NCBI GenBank assembly: GCA_036844615.1
Contig: DAIUFK010000108.1
Location: 1 to 5,209 of the forward strand
Reading direction: 5' to 3'
Source of the DNA: Palsa-872 sp036844615
GTDB taxonomy: Bacteria > Chloroflexota > Dormibacteria > Dormibacterales > Dormibacteraceae
Length of the DNA: 5,209 bases
A model generated the notes under the pieces. It saw nothing but the letters and a program-made list of their open reading frames with translations. It was not told the DNA's origin and searched no databases. Below are positions 1 through 5,004 of this stretch, piece after piece. Numbering within the stretch: position 1 is the first letter of the stretch; each line of letters begins with the position of its first letter. The position numbers were made by a program, and so were the translations under genes.

Positions 1-534
1 GGTGCTTCAGCTGATGTCCTCGCCTCCGCCGATACGACAAACATGGACAAGCTCAAGACGGACGGCTTCACCGCAGGCACCCCGCAGGTCTTCGCCCACA
101 ACAAGCTTGAGATCGTTGTCGCAGCCGGGAATCCCAAGGGCATCACTGGCCTGGCCGACCTCTCTAAACCCGGCGTCATCTACATCACCGAAGCGCCTAC
201 CGTGCCGGCTGGCAAGTACGCGCTCCAGATACTGGCAAACGCGAATGTGAAGGTGACGCCCAAGAGCCTCGAGACCGACGTCAAGTCGGTGGTCAGCAAG
301 ATTCAGCTCGGTGAGGCAGATGCGGGGATTGTCTATGTGACCGATGTCACAGCGGCGGGCAACAAGGTGGCAGGGGTGCCGATCCCGGACTCGGTCAACG
401 TGATCGCGACCTATCCGATAGTCGCGGTCAAGGGCACCAAGAACGCCGACATCGCCAACGCTTTCATCGCATACGTTCTTTCCGCCGATGGCCAGGCCAC
501 GTTGCAGTCCTTCGGCTTCCTCCCAGCTTCCTGA
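1..534 (+). CDS. modA: Molybdate ABC transporter substrate-binding protein ModA, 5'-truncated
   Basis: This is the C-terminal 177 residues of a ModA-type binding protein. The frame is open from base 1, and the true start and signal or lipoprotein peptide lie outside the window. ModA binds molybdate (often also tungstate) outside the membrane and hands it to ModB. Family features seen directly are the first visible segment (GASADVLASAD, then NMDKL), the NKLEIVVAAGNP stretch, the VPAGKYA motif near visible residue 68, EADAGIVYVTDV near residue 105, and the YPIVAVKGT segment near residue 140. The end (LQSFGFLPAS) is the usual ModA terminus, so the 3' end is complete. It is followed after 6 nt by modB and then modC, which fixes the family assignment. 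Preference for molybdate over tungstate cannot be read from sequence, but the neighbouring Mop protein favours molybdate. Internal ATG 43 is not the start, because the family homology continues upstream of it. Confidence 0.93.
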   Translation, partial: GASADVLASADTTNMDKLKTDGFTAGTPQVFAHNKLEIVVAAGNPKGITGLADLSKPGVIYITEAPTVPAGKYALQILANANVKVTPKSLETDVKSVVSKIQLGEADAGIVYVTDVTAAGNKVAGVPIPDSVNVIATYPIVAVKGTKNADIANAFIAYVLSADGQATLQSFGFLPAS

Positions 535-540
535 TCTCCC

Positions 541-1326
541 GTGCGGAGAGAGCGCGTCCCGATCGTCGTTGCAGTTCTGGCGGCGATCGGGGCCGCGTTC
601 TTCATCCTTCCGCTGCTCGGCCTCATCGTTCGGTCTCCCTGGGGCGATGCGGTCAAATCGCTCACCGCACCCGAGACGATCGAGGCTCTCAAGCTGTCGC
701 TCATCGCGTCGCTTTCCGCCACCGCAATCGGCCTGCTTCTTGGTGTGCCGCTGGCATGGGTTTTCGCGCGGGTTGAATTTCCTGGCCGGAACCTGCTTCG
801 TGCACTGACCACCCTGCCCATGGTGCTCCCGCCGGTCGTGGGCGGCATTGCCCTTCTGCTCGCCTTCGGCAGACGAGGGCTGGTGGGATCCTGGCTCGAC
901 AGCACCTTCGGCATCACGCTCCCATTCACTACCGCGGGCGTTGTGATGGCCGAGACATTCGTGGCCATGCCCTTCCTGGTCATCACGGTCGAGGCGGGTC
1001 TGCGCTCGATGGATCGCCGCTACGAGGATGCCGCACGCACGCTGGGTGCCAAGCGCTGGACAGTGTTCACACGAGTCACGCTGCCGCTGATCGGACCCTC
1101 CCTATTTGCGGGTGCCGTGCTGTGCTGGGCCCGCGCGCTCGGGGAGTTCGGTGCCACGATCACCTTCGCAGGTAACTTTCCTGGCGTCACCCAAACGATG
1201 CCGCTAGCCGTCTACCTTCTTTTAGAGACGAACCAAGAGGCTTCATACATCCTGAGCCTGGTCCTGCTCCTCATCTCTCTCCTTGTACTGGTTGCGCTAC
1301 GGCACCGCTGGCTCGGCTCGGCGTGA
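541..1326 (+). CDS. modB: Molybdate ABC transporter permease ModB
   Basis: A 261-aa integral membrane permease, normal length for ModB. Hydrophobic segments lie near residues 7-30, 51-76, 88-109, 130-151, 184-200 and 235-253. The cytoplasmic EAA loop that docks on the ATPase is at 161-182 (YEDAARTLGAKRW and on to TLP). It is followed by ARALGEFGATI at 197-207, a hallmark of ModB and related CysT/CysW oxyanion permeases. The GTG at 541 is the first possible start after the modA stop (532-534) in the same frame. There is no clear Shine-Dalgarno, so translation probably depends on coupling to modA. The stop overlaps the modC start (GTGA, 1323-1326), which is typical of co-translated ABC subunits. 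It works as a dimer with two ModC subunits. Confidence 0.94.
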   Translation: MRRERVPIVVAVLAAIGAAFFILPLLGLIVRSPWGDAVKSLTAPETIEALKLSLIASLSATAIGLLLGVPLAWVFARVEFPGRNLLRALTTLPMVLPPVVGGIALLLAFGRRGLVGSWLDSTFGITLPFTTAGVVMAETFVAMPFLVITVEAGLRSMDRRYEDAARTLGAKRWTVFTRVTLPLIGPSLFAGAVLCWARALGEFGATITFAGNFPGVTQTMPLAVYLLLETNQEASYILSLVLLLISLLVLVALRHRWLGSA

Positions 1327-2375
1327 GCCTGGATGCCACAGTGCACCTGACGCTCGGCGCGCTCGCCCTCGACATGAACCTCACGATTGGTGAGGGCGAG
1401 GTGGTGGCTCTGCTGGGCCCAAACGGGGCGGGGAAGACCACGTTGCTTCGAGCCATCGCCGGCCTGGTTCCAATCGCCTCGGGGCGCATCCAGCTGGACG
1501 GACAGGTTCTCGAGGACGCGGCAACCGGCGATTACGTCCCAACCGAGCAGCGCCCGATCGGCGTCGTCTTTCAGGACTATCTCCTCTTCCCGCACCTGAG
1601 CGTTCTGGACAACGTCGCGTTCGGACTGCGCTCACGCGGGACGCGGCCTAAAGAGGCTGCCGAAAAGGCTGCCGCATGGCTGGACCGCGTGGGGCTGAGC
1701 AGCTATGCGAGGGCCAAGCCGGATGCGCTGTCGGGAGGTCAGCGCCAGCGGGTGGCTTTGGCGCGCGCGCTCGCGCCCGACCCTCGCCTTCTTCTGCTCG
1801 ATGAACCCCTGGCAGCACTCGATATGACAACTCGGGCCGAGGTTCGGCGCGACCTCAAGCACCACCTGGCGTCCTTTCCTGGGCTCCGACTCGTCGTCAC
1901 GCACGACCCGTTGGAAGCAGCGGCTCTCGCAGATCGCCTCGTGGTGATGGAGAACGGCCGCCTGGTACAAACGGGCAGCCCGGCCGAGGTGACTGAACAC
2001 CCGAGATCGCAATACGTCGCCGACCTCGTTGGCGTGAACCTGCTGAGGGGGCAGGCCGATCAAGGGTCTGTACGTTTGCCAGGCGGAACGGTGATAGCTG
2101 CGGCGGGCGCGGAGTCGGGCGAAGTCTTCGCTGTCATCCACCCGCGCGCAGTCGCCCTTCACCGGCAGCGTCCCGAAGGCAGCCCCCGCAATGTTTGGCG
2201 AGGCCGCATAACCGGCATAGAGTTGATGGGCGGTCGAGTGCGCGTTCGGGTCGACGGCGAAGTCCCCGTGGTGGCGGAGGTGACGCCGGCCGCCCTCAGA
2301 GAGTTAGGACTGGAAGAAGGCGGGGAAGTCTGGCTTTCCTTCAAGGCCACCGAGGTGGGGGTCTACCCGGCGTGA
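1323..2375 (+). CDS. modC: Molybdate ABC transporter ATP-binding protein ModC
   Basis: A 350-aa ATPase that powers molybdate import. Every nucleotide-binding motif is visible and intact: Walker A GPNGAGKTT at 32-40, Q-loop glutamine Q84 (VFQDYLLFPHLSV), signature LSGGQRQRVALARAL at 136-150, Walker B LLLLDEP at 156-162 with catalytic E161, D-loop AALD, and switch histidine H194 (VVTHD). A linker follows (YVADLVGVNLLRG near 230), then a C-terminal regulatory region with a TOBE-type oxyanion-binding fold near 285-350, ending FKATEVGVYPA. That tail resembles the stand-alone Mop protein encoded 64 nt downstream. The GTG start overlaps the modB stop by 4 nt and lacks a clear Shine-Dalgarno, which suggests coupled translation. 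Spermidine and iron importer ATPases share this architecture; the operon context and the TOBE tail favour ModC. Confidence 0.94.
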   Translation: MSLDATVHLTLGALALDMNLTIGEGEVVALLGPNGAGKTTLLRAIAGLVPIASGRIQLDGQVLEDAATGDYVPTEQRPIGVVFQDYLLFPHLSVLDNVAFGLRSRGTRPKEAAEKAAAWLDRVGLSSYARAKPDALSGGQRQRVALARALAPDPRLLLLDEPLAALDMTTRAEVRRDLKHHLASFPGLRLVVTHDPLEAAALADRLVVMENGRLVQTGSPAEVTEHPRSQYVADLVGVNLLRGQADQGSVRLPGGTVIAAAGAESGEVFAVIHPRAVALHRQRPEGSPRNVWRGRITGIELMGGRVRVRVDGEVPVVAEVTPAALRELGLEEGGEVWLSFKATEVGVYPA

Positions 2376-2427
2376 TCTCACTTGACGAACCTACCGGACC
2401 TTCAGCTGCTGTCCATCCGTCAGTCAT

Positions 2428-2433
2428 GAGGAG
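2428..2433 (+). promoter_or_regulatory. Ribosome binding site for mop
   Basis: GAGGAG ends 6 nt before the GTG at 2440 and decides that start codon. It is the only clear Shine-Dalgarno in the mod cluster, so mop can be translated independently of modC. Confidence 0.75.
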
Positions 2434-2439
2434 TCAAAA

Positions 2440-2643
2440 GTGCAACTAAGCGCTCGCAATCAGCTCAAGGGTCAAATCGTTCGCGTCAAGTCAGGAACCG
2501 TCATGGCCGAGGTCGAGGTCAAGGTCAAAGCAGGCAAGGTGATTGCAGCGATCACCGATGGATCACTCAAGCGGCTGAAGCTCAAGGCCGGCGACAAGGT
2601 CACCGTGATCATCAAGGCCACCGAGGTACTGATCGGGAAGTAG
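2440..2643 (+). CDS. Mop/molbindin, single TOBE-domain molybdate-binding protein
   Basis: A 67-aa protein made almost entirely of one Mop/TOBE domain, the length of classical clostridial molbindins. The family's N-terminal signature is seen as LSARNQLKGQIV at residues 3-14. Alternating beta-strands follow (VMAEVEVKV, KVIAAITDGSLKRL), then LKAGDKVTVIIKATEV near 50-64. Family knowledge: molbindins assemble into cytoplasmic oligomers, often hexamers, that bind molybdate or tungstate at subunit interfaces and serve as a buffer or store. It follows modC after 64 nt in the same direction, and no terminator is visible between them, so it is probably in the same operon. The GTG start is supported by GAGGAG at 2428-2433. 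A regulatory role is possible, but there is no DNA-binding domain as in ModE. Confidence 0.92.
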   Translation: MQLSARNQLKGQIVRVKSGTVMAEVEVKVKAGKVIAAITDGSLKRLKLKAGDKVTVIIKATEVLIGK

Positions 2644-2644
2644 G

Positions 2645-2744
2645 NNNNNNNNNNNNNNNNNNNNNNNNNNNNNNNNNNNNNNNNNNNNNNNNNNNNNNNN
2701 NNNNNNNNNNNNNNNNNNNNNNNNNNNNNNNNNNNNNNNNNNNN
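2645..2744. other. Assembly gap (100 Ns)
   Basis: Exactly 100 consecutive Ns begin one base after the mop stop codon. This is the conventional length for a scaffold gap of unknown size. What follows mop is unknown, and the link between the molybdate operon and the copper/ChrB region rests on scaffolding only. Confidence 0.98.
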
Positions 2745-2839
2745 GGGAATGCCGCACCTGGGTTGGTACGCGCAGACGGGCGCTACACAGACCTCGGACC
2801 AACTGCACCGCAGACCAATCTGACAACGCCCGGGGCGGA
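2745..2839. other. Short stretch after the gap without an assignable gene
   Basis: These 95 bases separate the gap from the 3' end of the YncE-like gene. Two + strand frames are open from the gap edge: one ends at TGA 2821-2823, and one runs to TAG 2841-2843, overlapping the minus-strand stop. Either could be the last codons of a convergent gene cut by the gap, but at under 35 codons neither can be identified. CGCCCGGGGCG near 2827-2837 is palindromic, but its one-base centre and lack of a T-run make it a poor terminator. Confidence 0.4.
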
Positions 2840-3742
2840 TTAGACGATACGAAAGGCAGTCACCGAGCAAGTGATCGGCTTAAAGACGTAGAACGCTTGT
2901 CGCCGGAGGTCCAACGCTGTGGTCTGAGCTCCCGGTTCAGTCTTGATCGCCTCAGCAATTGCCATCCGGTTCGTATCGACGACTTGCAGTACGCCCGGTT
3001 CAGCGATGGCTGCGTATAGGCTCGAAGCCGCCGGATTGAACCAGATCGCATCCGGGACGCCGGCAATCGCCACCTTGGCTACTTCCGTACCGTCGACCGA
3101 ACTGAGGCAGACCAGCTCGCCTCCATCACATGCCACGAAGGCGCGGCCCCCGGCGCGATCGAGATCGAGGCCGTGAGGACCTCGACATGACACAGACCAA
3201 ATAGCTCGGACCGTTGCAGCTTCAGGATCGACGACGGCCACGGCAGCTGGGTCGCGGATGTTGACCAGGAACTGGTCGTGTTCTGCGTCGTAGATCGTCC
3301 ATCTGGGTCGGCCAGGGAGCGCTGCCGCGCCGACGATCCGTTGGCCGGCAGCATCCACAAGCGAAAAGGAGTTCCCGGCCACGTCGGCTACCAGTACTCG
3401 ACCCCGGCGGGAATCCCAGGCTAGGCCATTGGGTCGGCCGCCGACGCTGACCCGGCCCACGACTGCGAGCTCCGCTGGATCGATGAAGAGAACCTCACCA
3501 GCACCTCGCGCCGCAGCAATTACCAAGTCTGCGCCTGTGGGACAGATGACACCGCTACCTTCGCGACATTCGGGGATGGTGGCGACGTGCTGAAGCGCCT
3601 CCCCGTCGATCACCTCGATCGTCCCGTTGGCGGTGTGCGCAACAAAGACCAACCCGTTGGGCTGATACACGTCTCCGTGGTCGAATCCACCTTGCCCCAT
3701 GTGGGGAGGAACCTTGACTTCGCCCCGCAGCTCCAAGCCCAC
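2840..3742 (-). CDS. YncE-like seven-bladed beta-propeller protein
   Basis: About 300 aa from the GTG at 3742. Seven similar blades are visible at 40-43-residue intervals, starting near residues 20, 62, 102, 144, 187, 228 and 271. Each has the pattern G-P-hydrophobic, then a short turn, F/VA, and a closing VVD or VID: for example GRPNGLAWD followed by VLVADVAG, and GVPDAIWFNP followed by LYAAIAEPG. Seven blades make a full closed propeller of the YncE/YVTN class. No signal peptide or membrane segment is seen, so it should be cytoplasmic, unlike E. coli YncE. An ATG at 3772 would add 10 residues. I prefer the GTG because it overlaps the upstream stop as TAGTG, the usual family-like sequence begins right after it, and AGAAGGAGGT (3755-3764, minus strand) lies 12 nt upstream. 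Substrate and activity are unknown; a scaffold or ligand-binding role is inference. Confidence 0.82.
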   Translation of the reverse strand: MGLELRGEVKVPPHMGQGGFDHGDVYQPNGLVFVAHTANGTIEVIDGEALQHVATIPECREGSGVICPTGADLVIAAARGAGEVLFIDPAELAVVGRVSVGGRPNGLAWDSRRGRVLVADVAGNSFSLVDAAGQRIVGAAALPGRPRWTIYDAEHDQFLVNIRDPAAVAVVDPEAATVRAIWSVSCRGPHGLDLDRAGGRAFVACDGGELVCLSSVDGTEVAKVAIAGVPDAIWFNPAASSLYAAIAEPGVLQVVDTNRMAIAEAIKTEPGAQTTALDLRRQAFYVFKPITCSVTAFRIV

Positions 3743-4179
3743 TAGGAGCCCGCGACCTCCTTCTGGCACCATGCGTAGAGAGCGTCATACATCGGCGTCT
3801 CGAGCTCGATCTTCCGGTGGTCGTCATCGCCGTGGATCAGTGCGAAGCCGTGAGCTACCGCGTACAGACCGGTGGCCTCCGGGCAGATGTCGCGGTCGGC
3901 CGAGACATCAGCGCCGTGAACGATCTTTGCGAGGCGGTCGAGCGCTGGATCCTTGAGTTCGTATTTGACGATGATCGAATCGAAGCTGCAGCGCCCATCG
4001 ACGTGCCCTAGTTCGACCCCCTTGACGTCGTAGGGAGTGGCGCCTTCCCGCTCGGCGACTGCCATGACCTCCTCTGCAGGCACGTAGAGAAACTCCGGCT
4101 CGGGGTCGACGAATTTCTTGATCAGCCAGGGACATGCAATCCGATCGACGTTTGCGTTCTTGCGTGTAACCCATTTCAT
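3742..4179 (-). CDS. Stand-alone ChrB C-terminal-domain protein (chromate resistance family)
   Basis: A 145-aa protein matching the C-terminal domain of ChrB. The diagnostic opening is seen as MKWVTRKNANVDRIACPWLI at residues 1-20, followed by KKFVDPEPEF. DGRCSFDSIIVKYELKD lies at 61-77, then the conserved LAKIVHGAD at 83-91 and CPEATGLYAVAHG at 99-111. Conserved Cys (16, 64, 99), His (59, 88, 110) and Asp residues could bind a metal or cofactor, but this is inference. Full-length ChrB regulators carry an extra N-terminal domain that is absent here, so this is the single-domain form. No chrA transporter is in the window, and chromate resistance should not be assumed. The ATG at 4179 is well placed behind AAAGGAGA. 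The stop overlaps the start of the YncE-like gene, so the two form an operon. Confidence 0.85.
   Translation of the reverse strand: MKWVTRKNANVDRIACPWLIKKFVDPEPEFLYVPAEEVMAVAEREGATPYDVKGVELGHVDGRCSFDSIIVKYELKDPALDRLAKIVHGADVSADRDICPEATGLYAVAHGFALIHGDDDHRKIELETPMYDALYAWCQKEVAGS
3755..3764 (-). promoter_or_regulatory. Ribosome binding site for the YncE-like gene, inside the upstream gene
   Basis: AGAAGGAGGT on the minus strand is a near-perfect Shine-Dalgarno lying within the last codons of the ChrB-domain gene. It is 12 nt from the GTG at 3742 and overruns the alternative ATG at 3772, so it argues for the shorter protein. The spacing is somewhat long. Confidence 0.55.
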
Positions 4180-4185
4180 GGTCTG

Positions 4186-4193
4186 TCTCCTTT
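4186..4193 (-). promoter_or_regulatory. Ribosome binding site for the ChrB-domain gene
   Basis: AAAGGAGA on the minus strand has its AAGGAG core 7 nt from the ATG at 4179. This strong site fixes the start codon. Confidence 0.75.
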
Positions 4194-4302
4194 CAGGCGT
4201 CGGCCGGAGGTCTGGCGCAATCTCGATTATTCACCTAGCGCGTGTGGCCATCGTTGACTTCCCGACTGGCGTCATCGCGGTCGGCGTCCATGCCGCTACT
4301 CG

Positions 4303-4319
4303 ATACCCCCATAGGGTCT
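4303..4319. promoter_or_regulatory. Candidate CsoR operator upstream of the SHOCT gene
   Basis: An imperfect inverted repeat, ATACCCC-CAT-AGGGTCT. The left half-site is identical to that of the site before csoR (4648-4664), the right half matches it at 5 of 7 positions, and the 7-3-7 spacing is the same. CsoR operators are typically G/C-tract pseudo-palindromes of the TACCCC...GGGGTA kind. The position about 90 bp before the SHOCT start suits repression of the cassette, and it could also affect the divergent ChrB-domain gene. Confidence 0.6.
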
Positions 4320-4324
4320 CCCGG

Positions 4325-4358
4325 CCCGGGACGCCCGGGGCTTTAAGCACTGGGTGCT
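4325..4358 (+). other. Two adjacent inverted repeats in the SHOCT upstream region
   Basis: CCCGGG-ACG-CCCGGG (4325-4339) is followed by AGCAC-TGG-GTGCT (4346-4358). Both have perfect arms and 3-nt loops. The first is followed by CTTTAA, too short a T-run for a standard intrinsic terminator. If transcription starts near the operator, these would fold in the 5' leader; otherwise they are only DNA palindromes. Confidence 0.4.
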
Positions 4359-4392
4359 CGGAGAGCCACCTCCTACGCTCATGACACAACAA

Positions 4393-4399
4393 AAGGAGG
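4393..4399 (+). promoter_or_regulatory. Ribosome binding site for the SHOCT gene
   Basis: AAGGAGG, 9 nt before the ATG at 4409, selects this start over the TTG at 4400, which touches the Shine-Dalgarno. The core AGGAGGT (4394-4400) is fully complementary to ACCTCCT at 4368-4374. Confidence 0.8.
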
Positions 4400-4408
4400 T
4401 TGATTGAA

Positions 4409-4627
4409 ATGATGTGGGGTTACTTCGACGGCGGGAATTGGCTCTGGATGGCGGGAATGATGGTGGTGTTCTGGGGCGGAATAGTCGTCTTGGCGGTCTA
4501 TGCGATTCGGGCCTTCACCGGGCCTAAGAGCAACGATCTGGCCATCGACCTTCTCCGGCGCCGGCTAGCGGGCGGAGAAATCACCCACGAGGAGTTCGAG
4601 AAGACTCGCAAGGCCCTGCAAGGTTAG
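4409..4627 (+). CDS. Small one-TM SHOCT-domain membrane protein
   Basis: A 72-aa protein with two parts. Residues 1-35 hold a Trp- and Met-rich N-terminus (MMWGYFDGGNWLWMAGMM) leading into a single membrane segment near 12-35. Residues 44-71 form a SHOCT domain: LAIDLLRRRLAGGEITHEEF, then KTRKALQ, with the usual R-R-L-A-x-G-E-I core. SHOCT is a short domain found at the ends of many bacterial proteins; it probably mediates oligomerisation and has no known catalysis. Such Met/Trp-rich mini-proteins are often found beside csoR and copper transporter genes. A role in copper handling at the membrane is therefore inferred from context, with M1, M2, M14, M17 and M18 as conceivable Cu(I) contacts. 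The ATG at 4409 has AAGGAGG 9 nt upstream. csoR follows 46 nt after the stop, or 7 nt if its longer reading is used. Confidence 0.85.
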   Translation: MMWGYFDGGNWLWMAGMMVVFWGGIVVLAVYAIRAFTGPKSNDLAIDLLRRRLAGGEITHEEFEKTRKALQG

Positions 4628-4647
4628 CCGCGCCATGAAACAAACGC

Positions 4648-4664
4648 ATACCCCAGAGGGGTAT
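4648..4664. promoter_or_regulatory. Candidate CsoR operator upstream of csoR
   Basis: A perfect inverted repeat, ATACCCC-AGA-GGGGTAT, with 7-bp arms and a 3-bp centre. It ends 9 nt before the preferred csoR start (ATG 4674) and begins 20 nt after the SHOCT stop. It closely matches the known class of CsoR operators (TACCCC tract opposed to GGGGTA), so copper-relieved autoregulation of csoR and the downstream cupredoxin gene is likely. Direct binding is inferred. Confidence 0.75.
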
Positions 4665-4673
4665 CCTTATGCG

Positions 4674-4952
4674 ATGCCAGGCTACAAGTCGCACAAGGCT
4701 CGGGTGCAGGGTCGTCTCAGGCGGATCGAGGGTCAGGTTCGCGGCGTCCAGAAGATGGTGGATGAGGACCGCTACTGCATCGACGTGCTCACGCAGGTGG
4801 GTGCGGTGAAGGCGGCGCTGGACGCGGTCGCCCTGCTGTTGCTCCAGGACCACACCGAACACTGCGTGGTCGAGGCCATCCAGGCCGGCGATGGCTCAAA
4901 GAAGGTTCGCGAGCTCAACGAGGCGGTCGAGCGCCTCATCAAGGGGCGGTGA
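4674..4952 (+). CDS. csoR: CsoR-family copper-sensing transcriptional repressor
   Basis: A 92-aa all-helical repressor of the CsoR/RcnR family. The family signature GRLRRIEGQVRGVQKMVDED begins at residue 13. The Cu(I) ligand set is complete: C35 (in RYCIDVL), then H60 and C64 (in DHTEHC), matching Cys36/His61/Cys65 of M. tuberculosis CsoR. The second-shell Tyr (Y34) and the late Glu (E80) are also present. A Cys-His-Cys set points to Cu(I) rather than nickel/cobalt (RcnR) or formaldehyde (FrmR). Apo-CsoR binds operator DNA as a tetramer and is released by Cu(I). An ATG at 4635 would add 13 residues (M-K-Q-T-H-T-P and on), but it would place the operator palindrome inside the gene and has only a weak AAGG upstream. 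The length and the MPGY start fit the family, so I prefer 4674. The stop is followed closely by a cupredoxin-like gene. Confidence 0.9.
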   Translation: MPGYKSHKARVQGRLRRIEGQVRGVQKMVDEDRYCIDVLTQVGAVKAALDAVALLLLQDHTEHCVVEAIQAGDGSKKVRELNEAVERLIKGR

Positions 4953-5004
4953 GAGTGACGACCCGGACGAGCGGCGCGACCGCAAGGACCAGGGGGGTGC
5001 GGCC

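Larger units (their letters stand above)
4180..4408. promoter_or_regulatory. Divergent intergenic region between the ChrB-domain and SHOCT genes
   Basis: These 229 bp must hold the promoters of both the minus-strand ChrB/YncE pair and the plus-strand SHOCT-csoR cassette. Seen directly, from left to right: the ChrB Shine-Dalgarno, a candidate CsoR operator (4303-4319), a GC-rich hairpin (4325-4339), a second small hairpin (4346-4358), an anti-Shine-Dalgarno sequence (4368-4374) and the SHOCT Shine-Dalgarno (4393-4399). I found no convincing -35/-10 pair on either strand. Confidence 0.6.

Noticed and set aside
411..986. Long minus-strand open frame opposite modA/modB
   Set aside because: It lies antisense to two well-supported genes, and its Arg/Ser/Thr-rich sequence resembles no family. 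It is a shadow of high-GC coding DNA.
1632..2162. Minus-strand open frame opposite modC
   Set aside because: It covers the conserved ATPase signature and Walker B regions of modC on the other strand, with no ribosome site or recognisable motif.
2382..2412. TTGACG before mop as a -35 box for a separate promoter
   Set aside because: No TAnnnT-like -10 box is found at a 16-19 nt spacing, so mop is better treated as part of the mod operon.
2510..2545. Repeated GAGGTC/AAGGTC units inside mop as a tandem repeat
   Set aside because: They encode the alternating Val-Glu/Lys beta-strand of the TOBE fold, so codon and protein constraints explain them.
4226..4231. AATAAT on the minus strand as a -10 box for the ChrB-domain gene
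   Set aside because: It is A/T-rich and well placed, but the hexamer 17 nt upstream (ACGATG) is not -35-like. Too weak to list as a promoter.
4254..4282. TTGACT as a -35 box for the SHOCT/csoR cassette
   Set aside because: The sequence 16-18 nt downstream is GC-rich and has no -10-like hexamer.
4325..4345. GC hairpin followed by CTTTAA as an intrinsic terminator
   Set aside because: It has only three Ts and no gene end nearby on the + strand; kept only as an inverted repeat.
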